This document shows positions 27,204 through 36,380 of a stretch of DNA of 64,000 nucleotides, in pieces. A program made the translations under genes and the position numbers. The notes below the pieces were generated by a model. The model searched no databases. It saw only the letters and a program-made list of their open reading frames with translations, and was not told the origin of the DNA. Each line of letters begins with the position of its first letter. Position 1 is the first letter of the stretch. This stretch comes from Thermodesulfobacteriota bacterium (lineage in GTDB: Bacteria > Desulfobacterota > WTBG01 > CAIYCZ01 > CAIRTM01): positions 1-64,000 of the forward strand of contig JAOAHH010000122.1 of NCBI GenBank assembly GCA_026415325.1, in the 5' to 3' direction.

Positions 27204-28940
27204 CTAATCAATGATTTCGTTCCGTTGCGACAAAAGGCGCATTTCATGGTCACGAACTGTATCAAGCGGTGCATTCATCGCCTGGATAATGATCTGCGCT
27301 ACATAATCAGCAGCATGGATGCGCGGCATGTATACAAAATCCGCTCCGTCCTCGTAGAGGCGACGTGCTGATGCAATGGTAATGGCGGTTACAATAATCC
27401 GGGCATGCGGGCAAAGGCGTTTTATCTGAAGAAGCAACTTTTCATTGGTTGTGCCACGGAGGATGGCATCAGAGAGCGCGCAGACAACAACGCGTGCAGA
27501 TGCGATATGAGCATGCAGAAGGGTATCAATATTCGAAATATCGCCATACATGCATGCGATCCCTCGAGCTGACAACTTAAAATACACCGTGGGATTGAAG
27601 TCGATAACCTTGACATGTTGCTGCACAAACCGTTCGCCCTCAGGGTGTTGCACCTCAAGCTCGTGAAAAATAGAACTTGCTTCACGGAAAAAACCCAGAA
27701 AGACGACATCACGAGCGGTACGTAGAGAACCGTTCTGGTGCTCATGGTGGTACCCATCCTTAAGGCCAACTCTTTTTAGAAGCGCAGTGAGGGCTTTTTG
27801 AATCTGATGATTGTACTGAATCATATAGGTTGAGCAGACCGATGTTAGCACAAAGGCAAACGTGATGAGTGTGACTGTTTGAGCACCGATATGGCCAAGC
27901 GTAAAACCAAGCGAGGCAATCACCAAAGAAAATTCGCTCATTTGTGATAAGTTGACGGATGGAAGAATGCCTAACCGCAAACCGCTTCCTGATAGATAGA
28001 GAACAGAGAAAACTGAAAGAAACCGTGTTAGCACAAGAAAGGCTGAGGCAATAACCGAACAGCCAAGAAGTGCACCATCGGGGATAGGGATCTGAAGGCC
28101 GAGGCCGACAAAAAAGAGCGTCACAAAAAAATCTCTTATATTAATCACCTTGGCGATAACATCGATGTTGTACGGAAACGCGGAGAGGCTTACGCCAGCA
28201 ATCAATGCTCCCATTGCCCGCGATAGTCCTATCGATCCGGCAATACCGCTCAGAAGAAAGCACCATGCAATCGAGGTGACAAGAAGGATTTCGGGAACCT
28301 TTGCAATAAAGGCAAAAAGACGGCCAAGCAGATAACGGCTTGCAAGCATACTACATGCGATAAGACCTGCTCCTTTAGCACAGGAAAAAGCAACCGAGGT
28401 CGCACTGGGACTAGCAAGTGTCGGTTGCAGAGAAAGAAAAAGGATAGCCCAGATATCCTGAAAGACAAGAACACCAAGCGTAATACGGCCGGGCAAAGTA
28501 AAAAGTTCGTATTTATCATAGAGCAGCTTGACAACGATCATGGTGCTGCTCAGTGAAACGGCAACAGCAAGGTATATCACATCAAACCTGCCGGCTTCAG
28601 GCGAGAATCCCGGCACAAGAAAAAACAAACATCCAAGCGCGGTGCAGAGAGGGAACTGGCAGATGCCGGATAACACCAGCATGCGTCCGCCTGCGAACAG
28701 GCGTTTGAGTTCAATTTCAAGACCGACAATGAAGAGGAGGAGAATAAGGCCGATTTCAGAGATGGTATTAATCGTCACTTCATCATGAATGATACCGAAT
28801 CCGATTTTTGGCCCAAGAGCAACACCTGCAACAAGGTAGCCGAGGATAAGAGGCTGACGAAGCAGTTTAGAAATGATAGCACAAGCGGTTGCACCGATAA
28901 TGGCAGATGCAATATCGCCAAGCACATCACCGGGATGCAT
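27204..28940 (-). CDS. CPA2-type cation:proton antiporter with TrkA-N-like domain
   Basis: The 578-residue protein has about twelve membrane segments (1-380) typical of the KefB/KefC/YbaL group (ISEIGLILLLFIVGLEIEL, LSLSSTMIVVKLL, SRAMGALIAGVSLSAFP), then a cytoplasmic RCK/TrkA-N-like domain (about 405-560). In that domain the glycine-rich nucleotide loop is degenerate (VVFLGFFREASSIF), so NAD(H) binding may be lost. It would exchange K+ or Na+ for H+. The gene converges with rlpA, and an 18-bp palindrome lies just upstream of its start. Confidence 0.88.
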   Translation of the reverse strand: MHPGDVLGDIASAIIGATACAIISKLLRQPLILGYLVAGVALGPKIGFGIIHDEVTINTISEIGLILLLFIVGLEIELKRLFAGGRMLVLSGICQFPLCTALGCLFFLVPGFSPEAGRFDVIYLAVAVSLSSTMIVVKLLYDKYELFTLPGRITLGVLVFQDIWAILFLSLQPTLASPSATSVAFSCAKGAGLIACSMLASRYLLGRLFAFIAKVPEILLVTSIAWCFLLSGIAGSIGLSRAMGALIAGVSLSAFPYNIDVIAKVINIRDFFVTLFFVGLGLQIPIPDGALLGCSVIASAFLVLTRFLSVFSVLYLSGSGLRLGILPSVNLSQMSEFSLVIASLGFTLGHIGAQTVTLITFAFVLTSVCSTYMIQYNHQIQKALTALLKRVGLKDGYHHEHQNGSLRTARDVVFLGFFREASSIFHELEVQHPEGERFVQQHVKVIDFNPTVYFKLSARGIACMYGDISNIDTLLHAHIASARVVVCALSDAILRGTTNEKLLLQIKRLCPHARIIVTAITIASARRLYEDGADFVYMPRIHAADYVAQIIIQAMNAPLDTVRDHEMRLLSQRNEIID

Positions 28941-28967
28941 AAAAATAAAAGTGTTATGATTATGGGA

Positions 28968-28985
28968 TGCCTTTCATGAAAGGCA
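28968..28985. promoter_or_regulatory. Perfect 18-bp palindrome, putative operator
   Basis: TGCCTTTCATGAAAGGCA is its own reverse complement. It starts 28 bp upstream of the antiporter start codon, where a promoter or 5' leader is expected. The size and symmetry suit a dimeric repressor; the cognate protein is unknown. Confidence 0.5.
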
Positions 28986-29165
28986 GTTTGTTAGGTGGAG
29001 CAAGTATAGAAAGCCGTTGTCTTGGTGTCAAATTAAATCGACAGAACTTGAAACAAAAACTAAATTAACTATATACAGAAGTAAAAGTCAGTATAAGCAA
29101 ACAAAACGGCATTAGAAACAGGATCCGATCAACCTTCATAATGTAATTTTTGAGCAATTGCTATT

Positions 29166-29600
29166 ATGATCCATTTTAAAACACCACAAGAACGAGAACA
29201 TATTCTTCAGGCTCTGCAATTGAATATGAACGAGGAGATTAGGGCAACACTTCAGTATATCTGTCACCGGATAGCAGCAAAAAGGATCGATGAGGTTATT
29301 GCAGATTCATTCAAATCAGCAGGACTTGATGAGATGGCGCATATCCTCTATTTTTCCGATCTCATTATCAAGTGCGGTGAGACACCGTATTTTGAACAAT
29401 GGCATATTGACACCAGCACCGATCTGAAGCTAATGCTGGAAGCAGATATTATGCTTGAACAGGCGGCTCGACGGCGGTACAGACAGCAACAAGAGATGAT
29501 GGCTGAATATCCAGAACTTGTGGCTGTTCTTACGAGCGTTCTAAACGACGAGCAGGATCACGAAGAAACGTTTATTGCCTATCGTAGCCGTTTTCAGTGA
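29166..29600 (+). CDS. Ferritin-like diiron protein
   Basis: The 144-residue, all-helical product reads as a ferritin-like four-helix bundle. Candidate metal ligands come in the usual order: Glu in NMNEEIRATLQYICHR, ExxH in LDEMAHI, Glu in MLEADIMLEQAARRRY, and a final ExxxH in LNDEQDHEE. It resembles bacterioferritin-like or rubrerythrin-like proteins without a rubredoxin domain. A role in iron storage or peroxide defence is expected. It lies 39 nt upstream of a histidine kinase on the same strand. No strong ribosome site is visible. Confidence 0.8.
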   Translation: MIHFKTPQEREHILQALQLNMNEEIRATLQYICHRIAAKRIDEVIADSFKSAGLDEMAHILYFSDLIIKCGETPYFEQWHIDTSTDLKLMLEADIMLEQAARRRYRQQQEMMAEYPELVAVLTSVLNDEQDHEETFIAYRSRFQ

Positions 29601-29639
29601 TAAATTATTTATGGATCATTTAATGTGGAGAACTGCGGC

Positions 29640-31586
29640 ATGATGTCGGCAAGCAAAATCCGGGATATACAGCCGTGGCTCGATGCGCTTTTTCGGTACA
29701 GTCTGGATGGGGTAGCGCTCTTCGATGAAGAGGGAAAAATGCTGCTTTGTAATAATGCGTTTGAGCGCATAACAGGTATGGATGCAGCTACGCTCCACAA
29801 TAGATATTTTTATGACATCGCCTTCGAACTTATGCCGCACCAGAAAAAGAGCCATGAGCTATATGAGATGCTCAAACACAGTGTGGCGGTCCTCGCCAAC
29901 ACCGAAAAGGTCGATTTTATCCACATGGGTGATTTCCAAATAATGCGCTCTGATGGCAGCACTATCGATGTTCGACAAATGCCCATACCGGTGTGCCTTG
30001 ATAAGGGAGACGGTTTTTTACTGATTATAAGGGATGTGTCCGAGGAGAAAAAAATCGACCGGGAAATCAGAACATCCCGTGATTTTCTTCAGACGGCAAT
30101 AGAGAGTAGCCTAGACGGGATCATGATTGTTGATAACACGGGGACAATACGCTCTGTTAACAGTGCCGTTGAGCGATTTTTTGGTTACAGCAGACAGGAA
30201 CTTGTCGGGAAACATACATCGGAGCTAGTGGTAAATGACCCGAAGGTACGCCGGAATGTTCGAAAAGCCATGGAGGAACTTTTTGAAAAAGGATTTGCAA
30301 CATATGAAACGCAGCATAGAGCAAAAGACGGACATATTGTTGAAATTGAAAGCACGGCAACTATGCTCAAGGATGAACAGGGGAATCTTATGGGAGGCAT
30401 CGCAATCCTCAGAGATGTTTCAGTGCGAAAACGGGCAGAACAACATTTACGGCAAGTACAAAAAATGGAAGCACTTGGAACACTTGCCGGTGGCATTGCC
30501 CATGATTTTAACAATATCCTTGCAGCGATCATCGGCTATACTGAACTCTCCCTGCAACGTGTTGAACCCGAAAGCACGGTTGCAAAAAATCTCGAAAAGA
30601 TACTCGCCTCGGCACTGCGTGCCAGGGATTTAGTACGGCACATCCTGACATTTAGCCGTGCTCAGGAAAGCGAACGACGGCCTGTTGTTATAGCACACGC
30701 TATCAATGATGTTGTCAAATTGCTCCAAGCAACGCTCCCGAAAACAATTGAAATACGACAAGCTCTTCTTGATAAAGATGCAGCGGTTTTTGCAGACCCT
30801 GTGCATATAGAACAGATATTGATGAACCTTTGTGTCAATGCAGGTCAGGCGATGCATCAGTCCGGTGGGGTACTTGAAATCGGGCTAACCCGAGAGGTCA
30901 TAGACCAAAATGAAAAACCCGATTTGGCACCAGGTAACTATATTGCAATAACAGTAAAAGATACAGGACCCGGTATAGAAAAGTCGATACAGCACCGCAT
31001 CTTCGATCCGTTTTTTACAACAAAGGAGATCGGTAAAGGAACAGGCATGGGGCTTGCGGTCGTGATGGGAATCGTAAAAGGTTTGAAAGGAACGATCAGT
31101 GTTGAGAGCGAACCTGGTAAGGGTGCATTATTTCGTGTGTTACTTCCCGCAATTAATGGTCCTGCGACGGAAATAGCTGTCGATGCCGCGCCGCTGCCTG
31201 GTGGAAAAGAGAGGATTTTATTTGTCGATGATGAACAAGACATAATCGATAGCATTGGCAAAGCGCTTGGATCATTGGGGTATCAGGTTACTGCCTGCAC
31301 GAGCGCTCTGGAGGCATTGGATATTTTTTCTCAGAATCCGCATGCATTCGACATTATTGTTACCGACCAGACCATGCCCAAAATGACGGGTTTTGAATTT
31401 GCAAAAATCGCACTTGCTTCCCGACCGGATATTCCGGTTGTACTCTGCACCGGCTTTAGCGAAACCGTATCTGAAGATGATGCCCGCACGATAGGCATCA
31501 GGAAATTCATTATGAAACCCCTGAACCAGCAGGAGCTTGCAATAACCCTTCGTCAGGTATTGGAAAATAATACAATACGGTCGTAG
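29640..31586 (+). CDS. Hybrid PAS-PAS histidine kinase with receiver domain
   Basis: The 648-residue product starts at ATG 29640, with TGTGGAG about 9 nt upstream. Domains: PAS (about 10-135), PAS (148-262), HisKA with phospho-acceptor His288 (GGIAHDFNNILA), HATPase (about 395-510; VNAGQAM, DTGPGIE, GTGMGLAVV) and a C-terminal receiver (about 527-645; VDDEQD, Asp in VTDQTMP, MKPL). No membrane segment is seen, so it is a cytoplasmic sensor. The His-to-receiver arrangement without an output domain suggests a phosphorelay to a separate protein. The ferritin-like gene upstream hints at a redox or iron signal. Confidence 0.92.
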   Translation: MMSASKIRDIQPWLDALFRYSLDGVALFDEEGKMLLCNNAFERITGMDAATLHNRYFYDIAFELMPHQKKSHELYEMLKHSVAVLANTEKVDFIHMGDFQIMRSDGSTIDVRQMPIPVCLDKGDGFLLIIRDVSEEKKIDREIRTSRDFLQTAIESSLDGIMIVDNTGTIRSVNSAVERFFGYSRQELVGKHTSELVVNDPKVRRNVRKAMEELFEKGFATYETQHRAKDGHIVEIESTATMLKDEQGNLMGGIAILRDVSVRKRAEQHLRQVQKMEALGTLAGGIAHDFNNILAAIIGYTELSLQRVEPESTVAKNLEKILASALRARDLVRHILTFSRAQESERRPVVIAHAINDVVKLLQATLPKTIEIRQALLDKDAAVFADPVHIEQILMNLCVNAGQAMHQSGGVLEIGLTREVIDQNEKPDLAPGNYIAITVKDTGPGIEKSIQHRIFDPFFTTKEIGKGTGMGLAVVMGIVKGLKGTISVESEPGKGALFRVLLPAINGPATEIAVDAAPLPGGKERILFVDDEQDIIDSIGKALGSLGYQVTACTSALEALDIFSQNPHAFDIIVTDQTMPKMTGFEFAKIALASRPDIPVVLCTGFSETVSEDDARTIGIRKFIMKPLNQQELAITLRQVLENNTIRS

Positions 31587-31708
31587 GATAAAGCATTAGC
31601 GAAATCAATACGTTCGGCTGTTAGTTAGTCGATGTGAGAAAGGGCGTCGCGAATACTCTATTTGTCACATCATTCCTTAGCCTGCCATAAGAAATAAGCG
31701 CCCTCCAC

Positions 31709-31737
31709 TTGACATATCCAGTGTTACTGGTCATATT
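31709..31737 (+). promoter_or_regulatory. Promoter with operator-like repeat in the spacer
   Basis: TTGACA (31709-31714), a 17-nt spacer, and CATATT (31732-31737). The spacer holds a perfect inverted repeat CCAGT-GTT-ACTGG (31718-31730), well placed for a repressor. Drives the gene starting at 31774. Confidence 0.55.
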
Positions 31738-31773
31738 TAAAATAAAACATGACTGGATTATGATGGCACGGTG

Positions 31774-32208
31774 ATGGATAATAGAAAGCATAGAGCTGGT
31801 TATCATGCAATACTGCAAGGTTTAATAGATAGTTATCTCGATACAGATCCGGCAAGCAAATTGAGAAATTGGGCAGACAGAGCATGGGCCATAGATCAAG
31901 ATACCGAGTACGATGAGTCCTGTCTTACCTATATAGCACTAGTTGTGCTTGATGCATATAAAAGCCGTGCGCACAAGGTGCTCCTTGAGATGGGGTGCCC
32001 GGCGCTTGTGGCAGCATTAAATGAAACACATATGCTCCCAGCAGCTCCTGATTCATTACTTGCCCGGGGACTCGAAATCGTACGGGATATATGCGGAATG
32101 AGCGGGGCTCGTGCGCAAGGGACGCTTGTTCTTGGAATCGGTAATGATATTATAGAAATTGTTATAGAAAAAAACAAAGGATTGCATGTTCTTATGTTCA
32201 ACCACTGA
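31774..32208 (+). CDS. Uncharacterised small protein
   Basis: The 144-residue product (ATG 31774, or GTG one codon earlier) is not recognised. It is helical in the first 115 residues, with an acidic LDTDPASKLRNWADRAWAIDQDTEYDE stretch in part, and ends in strands (TLVLGIGNDIIEIVIEKN). No signal peptide or metal motif. It has its own promoter with an operator-like repeat and is followed by a clean terminator, so it is an isolated regulated gene. Confidence 0.65.
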   Translation: MDNRKHRAGYHAILQGLIDSYLDTDPASKLRNWADRAWAIDQDTEYDESCLTYIALVVLDAYKSRAHKVLLEMGCPALVAALNETHMLPAAPDSLLARGLEIVRDICGMSGARAQGTLVLGIGNDIIEIVIEKNKGLHVLMFNH

Positions 32209-32264
32209 CATTCATTTGTATTGACTTTAAGAAACAACCGAATATACAATATTAGTATAATATA

Positions 32265-32303
32265 CAGAATGGGTATCCGGACGGCTATCCATTCTGTTTT
32301 TTT
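32265..32303 (+). terminator. Intrinsic terminator before greA
   Basis: CAGAATGGGTA (32265-32275) pairs with TATCCATTCTG (32286-32296), 11 bp with one G-U, 10-nt loop, followed by a run of seven T. It ends the transcript of the small unknown gene. Confidence 0.88.
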
Positions 32304-32359
32304 ATGCTCCAACAGGATAAGGATAAAATAAAAATTTATCAGTTTTGAGGGCGTATAAC

Positions 32360-32833
32360 ATGAGTGACAATATTATGACACGACAGGGATATGAAACACT
32401 TAAGGAAAAGCTCCGTAAACTAAAAGTCTATGATCGTCAGGAAGTGATCGAGCTTATGCGAACGGCAGCCGCACACGGAGATTTATCTGAAAATGCCGAA
32501 TATGATGCTGCAAAAGAGCGACAGATGTTTATCGAGGGAAAGATCAAAGAACTCGAACAAAAGATTGCCACTGCAAAAGTAATCGATACTAGTAATCTTG
32601 TTACTGATAAAGTTGTGTTCGGTGTTACCGTGCGGCTCAACGACGATGATCGGGATGAGGAAGTGACCTACCAAATTGTCGGTGTTGATGAGGCTGATGT
32701 TGCACAGGGGAAAATATCAATTCGTTCACCTCTTGCACAGGCACTTATCGGAAAGATGGAAGGGGACAGTATTAGTGTAAAAACCCCCGGCGGTATCAGA
32801 CATTATACTATTCTTGAAATTACCAATGCATAA
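32360..32833 (+). CDS. greA: Transcription elongation factor GreA
   Basis: Start at ATG 32360 with GAGGGCG upstream; 157 residues, the normal GreA length. The N-terminal coiled coil carries the acidic tip (GDLSENAEYDAAKERQ), and the C-terminal FKBP-like domain reads VVFGVTVRLNDDD to TPGGIRHYTILEI. It reactivates backtracked RNA polymerase by stimulating transcript cleavage. It precedes ruvC by 84 nt. Confidence 0.95.
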   Translation: MSDNIMTRQGYETLKEKLRKLKVYDRQEVIELMRTAAAHGDLSENAEYDAAKERQMFIEGKIKELEQKIATAKVIDTSNLVTDKVVFGVTVRLNDDDRDEEVTYQIVGVDEADVAQGKISIRSPLAQALIGKMEGDSISVKTPGGIRHYTILEITNA

Positions 32834-32907
32834 GCGTAGTATGCAATATTATTACATTACGAGCAGAAACGTAGTGTCGTAAAGCAAACGGTACATCCGC
32901 CCTACGC
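32834..32907. repeat. Possible REP/MITE-like element between greA and ruvC
   Basis: The spacer begins GCGTAG and ends CTACGC, and contains an inner imperfect repeat ACATTACG...CGTAGTGT. The right end CATCCGCCCTACGC recalls the common proteobacterial REP-like repeat ending ATCCGCCCTACG. Only one copy is seen in the window, so this is weak. Confidence 0.25.
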
Positions 32908-32917
32908 AAATAAAAGT

Positions 32918-33430
32918 ATGGCCGACCACAGCAGAATCCATGCCTATCGCGGGCTTGGTATCGACCCGGGACTTGCTCACACAGGATATGCTGTCATTGG
33001 TAGCTTCGTAAATGGGGGAGAACTGTGCGCATGGGGCAGTATTACGACATCATCACGTTTTTCAATACAAGAACGTCTTAATACCATCTATGAACAACTA
33101 CAGAAGTTGATTGTGCAGTGGAAACCTGACTTGTTGGCGCTTGAAGACGTTTATGTGTATAATATGTACCCAAAGGCTGCCATTCAGCTTGGCGAAGTAA
33201 GGGGCGTGGTCTATCTTGCAGCGTCTCATCATAACATCAGCATACGTATGATACGACCAACAGAAGTTAAGAGCTGTCTTACAGGTAGTGGCCGAGCATC
33301 AAAGGGTGAGGTGCAACTATCAGTACGACGGATTTTAAATATCGATCGACCGATAAAACCAGATCATGCATCAGACGCTGCTGCATTAGCTTTGATCGCA
33401 ATGTCACGCAGCGGGTATTATCAGTGGTAA
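32918..33430 (+). CDS. ruvC: Holliday junction resolvase RuvC
   Basis: The 170-residue product has the four catalytic acids/His of RuvC: D16 (GIDPGLAHTGY), E76 (LALEDVY), H150 and D153 (KPDHASDAAALAL). It cleaves Holliday junctions delivered by RuvAB. The N-terminus is about 8 residues longer than usual; an alternative internal start is not evident. It is followed after 40 nt by ruvA. Confidence 0.95.
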   Translation: MADHSRIHAYRGLGIDPGLAHTGYAVIGSFVNGGELCAWGSITTSSRFSIQERLNTIYEQLQKLIVQWKPDLLALEDVYVYNMYPKAAIQLGEVRGVVYLAASHHNISIRMIRPTEVKSCLTGSGRASKGEVQLSVRRILNIDRPIKPDHASDAAALALIAMSRSGYYQW

Positions 33431-33470
33431 CAAAAAGTTTCTTTAAAAAATATCAGAACGTTGAACATCG

Positions 33471-34085
33471 ATGATACGATATATTGCCGGAAAAATACTG
33501 AAAGCACAAAACGGCATCCTTGTCGTATGTGCAGGGGGTATTGGTTTTGAAATCCTGCTTCCCGACATCGTTTGGAGAGATGTGGCGCAAAAGGGAGAGC
33601 AATGTGATATCGAATTGTATATATCTTATCAACAGACCCAGCAGCAGCCCAAACCCGTACTGATTGGATTTAACACTCAAATTGAACTTGAGTTTTTTGA
33701 ACAACTTATTACGGTCAAGGATATTGGTCCGATAACCGCGGCAAAATGTCTCACGTTGCCGATCCCGGTCATTGCACAGGCTATCGAAGACCGTGATGTC
33801 GCAACCGTAATGAAGCTCAAAGGTATCGGGCGGAGAAAGGCCGATATGATAATATCAGAACTTAACGGTAAGGTTGGAAAGTACGCATTACTTAAAAAAG
33901 CTCCGGCGCAACCTGTGGTTGAACAATACGATATAAAAAAACAGGTGGTTGATGTGTTGGTTAAACAGCTTGGTCATTCCCGCTCTGAAGCAGTCGCAAT
34001 GGTTGAAAAGGCGCTAGAACGAAAACCGGATACCGAAACACCCGAGGAGTTGTTTGAAGAGGTATATCGGGGGACAAAAGCATGA
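33471..34085 (+). CDS. ruvA: Holliday junction DNA helicase subunit RuvA
   Basis: The 204-residue product has the OB-fold start [19 protein letters not shown], two helix-hairpin-helix motifs ([26 protein letters not shown]) and the C-terminal RuvB-binding helices ([22 protein letters not shown]). It binds four-way junctions as a tetramer. Its stop overlaps the ruvB start (ATGA), indicating translational coupling. Confidence 0.95.
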   Translation: MIRYIAGKILKAQNGILVVCAGGIGFEILLPDIVWRDVAQKGEQCDIELYISYQQTQQQPKPVLIGFNTQIELEFFEQLITVKDIGPITAAKCLTLPIPVIAQAIEDRDVATVMKLKGIGRRKADMIISELNGKVGKYALLKKAPAQPVVEQYDIKKQVVDVLVKQLGHSRSEAVAMVEKALERKPDTETPEELFEEVYRGTKA

Positions 34086-35128
34086 TTCAGAAACCAGAGC
34101 AACAGGAACCCAAACACGACGATAAGACAACGTCTCGTGCCCGAACGCTTGATCTGCGACCAAAAAGATTTGATGAATATATCGGACAGGAACAGGTAGT
34201 GACAACCCTGCGAATTGCTGTCGAGGCGGCAAAACAACGGGGGGATGTGCTTGACCATATACTTTTTTACGGTCCGCCAGGTCTCGGCAAAACAACCCTT
34301 GCACATATAATTGCCCATGAAATGGATGTGCCACTTGTCCATACATCCGGACCTGCACTTGAAAAAGGCGGGGATCTCATCAGTATCCTAACCCATCTCG
34401 GCAATGGCAGTGTACTGTTTATTGATGAAATTCATCGCCTCCCGAAAATAGTTGAAGAATTTTTGTATTCGGCAATGGAAGATTTTGCCGTTGACATCAT
34501 TTTTGATAAAGGCATGAACGCAAGAAGCTATCGTGCCAAGATTGAACCCTTTACGTTAGTGGGCGCGACTACACGCGCAGGACTTTTATCGCCTCCGCTT
34601 CGTGAACGGTTCGGCATCCAGCGATCCCTTGATTTTTATACACCTGAACAACTCATGAACGTAATAAAACGATCGGCACTTTTGCTCGAAGTAGCTATTG
34701 AAGATGCTGCTGCCGTTGAAATTGCGCGTCGCTCGCGAGGAACACCGCGTATTGCAAACCAGCTGCTGAGAAGGGTGCGTGACTATGCACAGGTCTGCGC
34801 CAATGGGGTAATAACCCATCAGGTGAGTGTCGAAGCACTGGCACTCGAAGGGATCGATGCCTTGGGACTCAATCATCTTGATATCCGATTTTTGAGCACC
34901 ATCATTGATAATTATAAAGGCGGTCCCGTTGGCATTGAAGCTGTTGCCGCAACCCTTCAGGAAGAAACGGATACGCTTATCGATATGGTGGAGCCGTTTT
35001 TGCTCAAAGCCGGACTTGTGATACGAACATCATCGGGTCGCAGAGCGACCGAGCTTGCTTATAATCATCTTAAAAAGCCAGGATACCGAAAAACCACACA
35101 ACAGCTTTCCATACCTTCAACCTCATAG
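34082..35128 (+). CDS. ruvB: Holliday junction branch-migration ATPase RuvB
   Basis: The 348-residue AAA+ protein has Walker [13 protein letters not shown], Walker [11 protein letters not shown], sensor [10 protein letters not shown] and the arginine finger region PLRERFGI. The C-terminal winged helix contains [13 protein letters not shown]. It motors branch migration on RuvA-bound junctions. The first 25 residues are charged and variable as usual. Confidence 0.96.
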   Translation: MIQKPEQQEPKHDDKTTSRARTLDLRPKRFDEYIGQEQVVTTLRIAVEAAKQRGDVLDHILFYGPPGLGKTTLAHIIAHEMDVPLVHTSGPALEKGGDLISILTHLGNGSVLFIDEIHRLPKIVEEFLYSAMEDFAVDIIFDKGMNARSYRAKIEPFTLVGATTRAGLLSPPLRERFGIQRSLDFYTPEQLMNVIKRSALLLEVAIEDAAAVEIARRSRGTPRIANQLLRRVRDYAQVCANGVITHQVSVEALALEGIDALGLNHLDIRFLSTIIDNYKGGPVGIEAVAATLQEETDTLIDMVEPFLLKAGLVIRTSSGRRATELAYNHLKKPGYRKTTQQLSIPSTS

Positions 35129-35181
35129 CGTATCTCTACATCACTTTTATCACGAAATTTTATATATTTTATCAAACAAGG

Positions 35182-35210
35182 TTGACGATAATTAGTTAAC
35201 GTGCTAATTA
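35182..35210 (+). promoter_or_regulatory. Promoter with inverted repeat filling the spacer
   Basis: TTGACG (35182-35187), a 17-nt spacer, TAATTA (35205-35210). An inverted repeat TAATTAG (35189-35195) / CTAATTA (35204-35210) around TTAACGTG covers the spacer and the -10, a typical repressor site. It leads into the DUF169 gene at 35254. Confidence 0.55.
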
Positions 35211-35253
35211 TTTTTATGCCTAATAGTATTAACTATTTACCGGGAGTATTATC

Positions 35254-36228
35254 ATGACCAATGTGAAAGAGATATCACAATTACTTATGAGTAAAGCAAA
35301 GATTCGGGGGAATCCTGTTGCAATAAGTCTTTTTAGGGATGTCATTCCATCTGATTATGAACCGATACAGGATACGCCATGCACGATTATACGATATGCC
35401 ATGGATGACGGGAAAAAGGTATTTTTTGATGCAGAACATCACGATTGTTATGTGGGCGTACATCATGCCGGCATTGTCCCAGGAAAGCGTGAAATTGTTG
35501 CCGGACTCTACCTTTCGCAAACGAGTTCCTTTTTTACCGAAGAGGGTGCTGCACGGCTTAAAGCCGGAACATATGCCCTTCCACCGGGCATGGTGAAAGC
35601 GATTGGCGCTGCCCCTTTGCATGAGATACCTGATGGTGTCCCGATCAACTGGATCGTTATTGTTTGTAACCCGCATACTGCATGTATTCTCGGGGGTTGT
35701 CGAATGTGCCAAGATGGCGTTCCCTGCTATGGAACGTTTGGCACGTCGTTATGCGGCGAACTTTTTGCGGTCCCTTGGTATATAAAAAATGTTATGGTGG
35801 TCGGTGGTGATTTTGGCGGTCGCATGCATAATAAAATTAAGCAGGACCAGTTATTTGTTATCATCCCAAATGAATATCTCGCTTACATACCTAATGTTCT
35901 TTTGAATATTAAGGTGGATGTAAAAACATCCCGTCAGATGACAAAACCGCCACACTCACCGTTTTGGAAAAAACAGGATGTTCCACAACCGAGCGAACTT
36001 CAACAAGAATCAGAGGAGATCTCCCCCCAGGTAACCTTCACCATGGCATGGGAGGATGACGCGCGGAAGATGCTCAATAAAGTTCCGGCCGAACTACTTG
36101 AAATGATTATTCCAAACGCAGAGCATTATGCGCGGGAAAACGGCTATGCTGCAGTATCTATGAGGAGTATTCGAGAACAGATGGAAAAGATGGGCATGAA
36201 TCTGGATGAAATGCTTGCATCGATGTGA
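35254..36228 (+). CDS. DUF169 protein with C-terminal PCP_red domain
   Basis: This 324-residue protein has an N-terminal DUF169 domain (about 1-225) with cysteines C138, C144, C149, C152, C158 and C167 between VIVCNPH and CGELFAVPW. The last 60 residues (WEDDARKMLNKVP to YARENGY, 266-298) match the PCP_red domain found at the end of the light-independent protochlorophyllide reductase B subunit and other redox proteins. DUF169 function is not established; the cysteine cluster and neighbours suggest an Fe-S or tetrapyrrole role. No signal peptide. Has its own promoter with operator-like repeat. Confidence 0.85.
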   Translation: MTNVKEISQLLMSKAKIRGNPVAISLFRDVIPSDYEPIQDTPCTIIRYAMDDGKKVFFDAEHHDCYVGVHHAGIVPGKREIVAGLYLSQTSSFFTEEGAARLKAGTYALPPGMVKAIGAAPLHEIPDGVPINWIVIVCNPHTACILGGCRMCQDGVPCYGTFGTSLCGELFAVPWYIKNVMVVGGDFGGRMHNKIKQDQLFVIIPNEYLAYIPNVLLNIKVDVKTSRQMTKPPHSPFWKKQDVPQPSELQQESEEISPQVTFTMAWEDDARKMLNKVPAELLEMIIPNAEHYARENGYAAVSMRSIREQMEKMGMNLDEMLASM

Positions 36229-36380
36229 TGGTGAAACATGATATTATTTAACTTAACATGGCATCTGCGGATATTGAGCAGGTGGAAGGGCATGCATCGC
36301 TGTTAACCTCCTCAATCAAGCGATTATATGGTTGAAACATAATACATTAAAGAAAAAGAACAGAACGTTAGGTGGATGAT

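Noticed and set aside
27154-27209. Inverted repeat GATTAGCC/GGCTAATC between rlpA and the antiporter
   Set aside because: The 41-nt loop and lack of a T-run make a terminator unlikely; probably chance.
32918-32965. Alternative internal start for RuvC
   Set aside because: No ATG, GTG or TTG with a ribosome site occurs before the catalytic D16; the slightly long N-terminus is kept.
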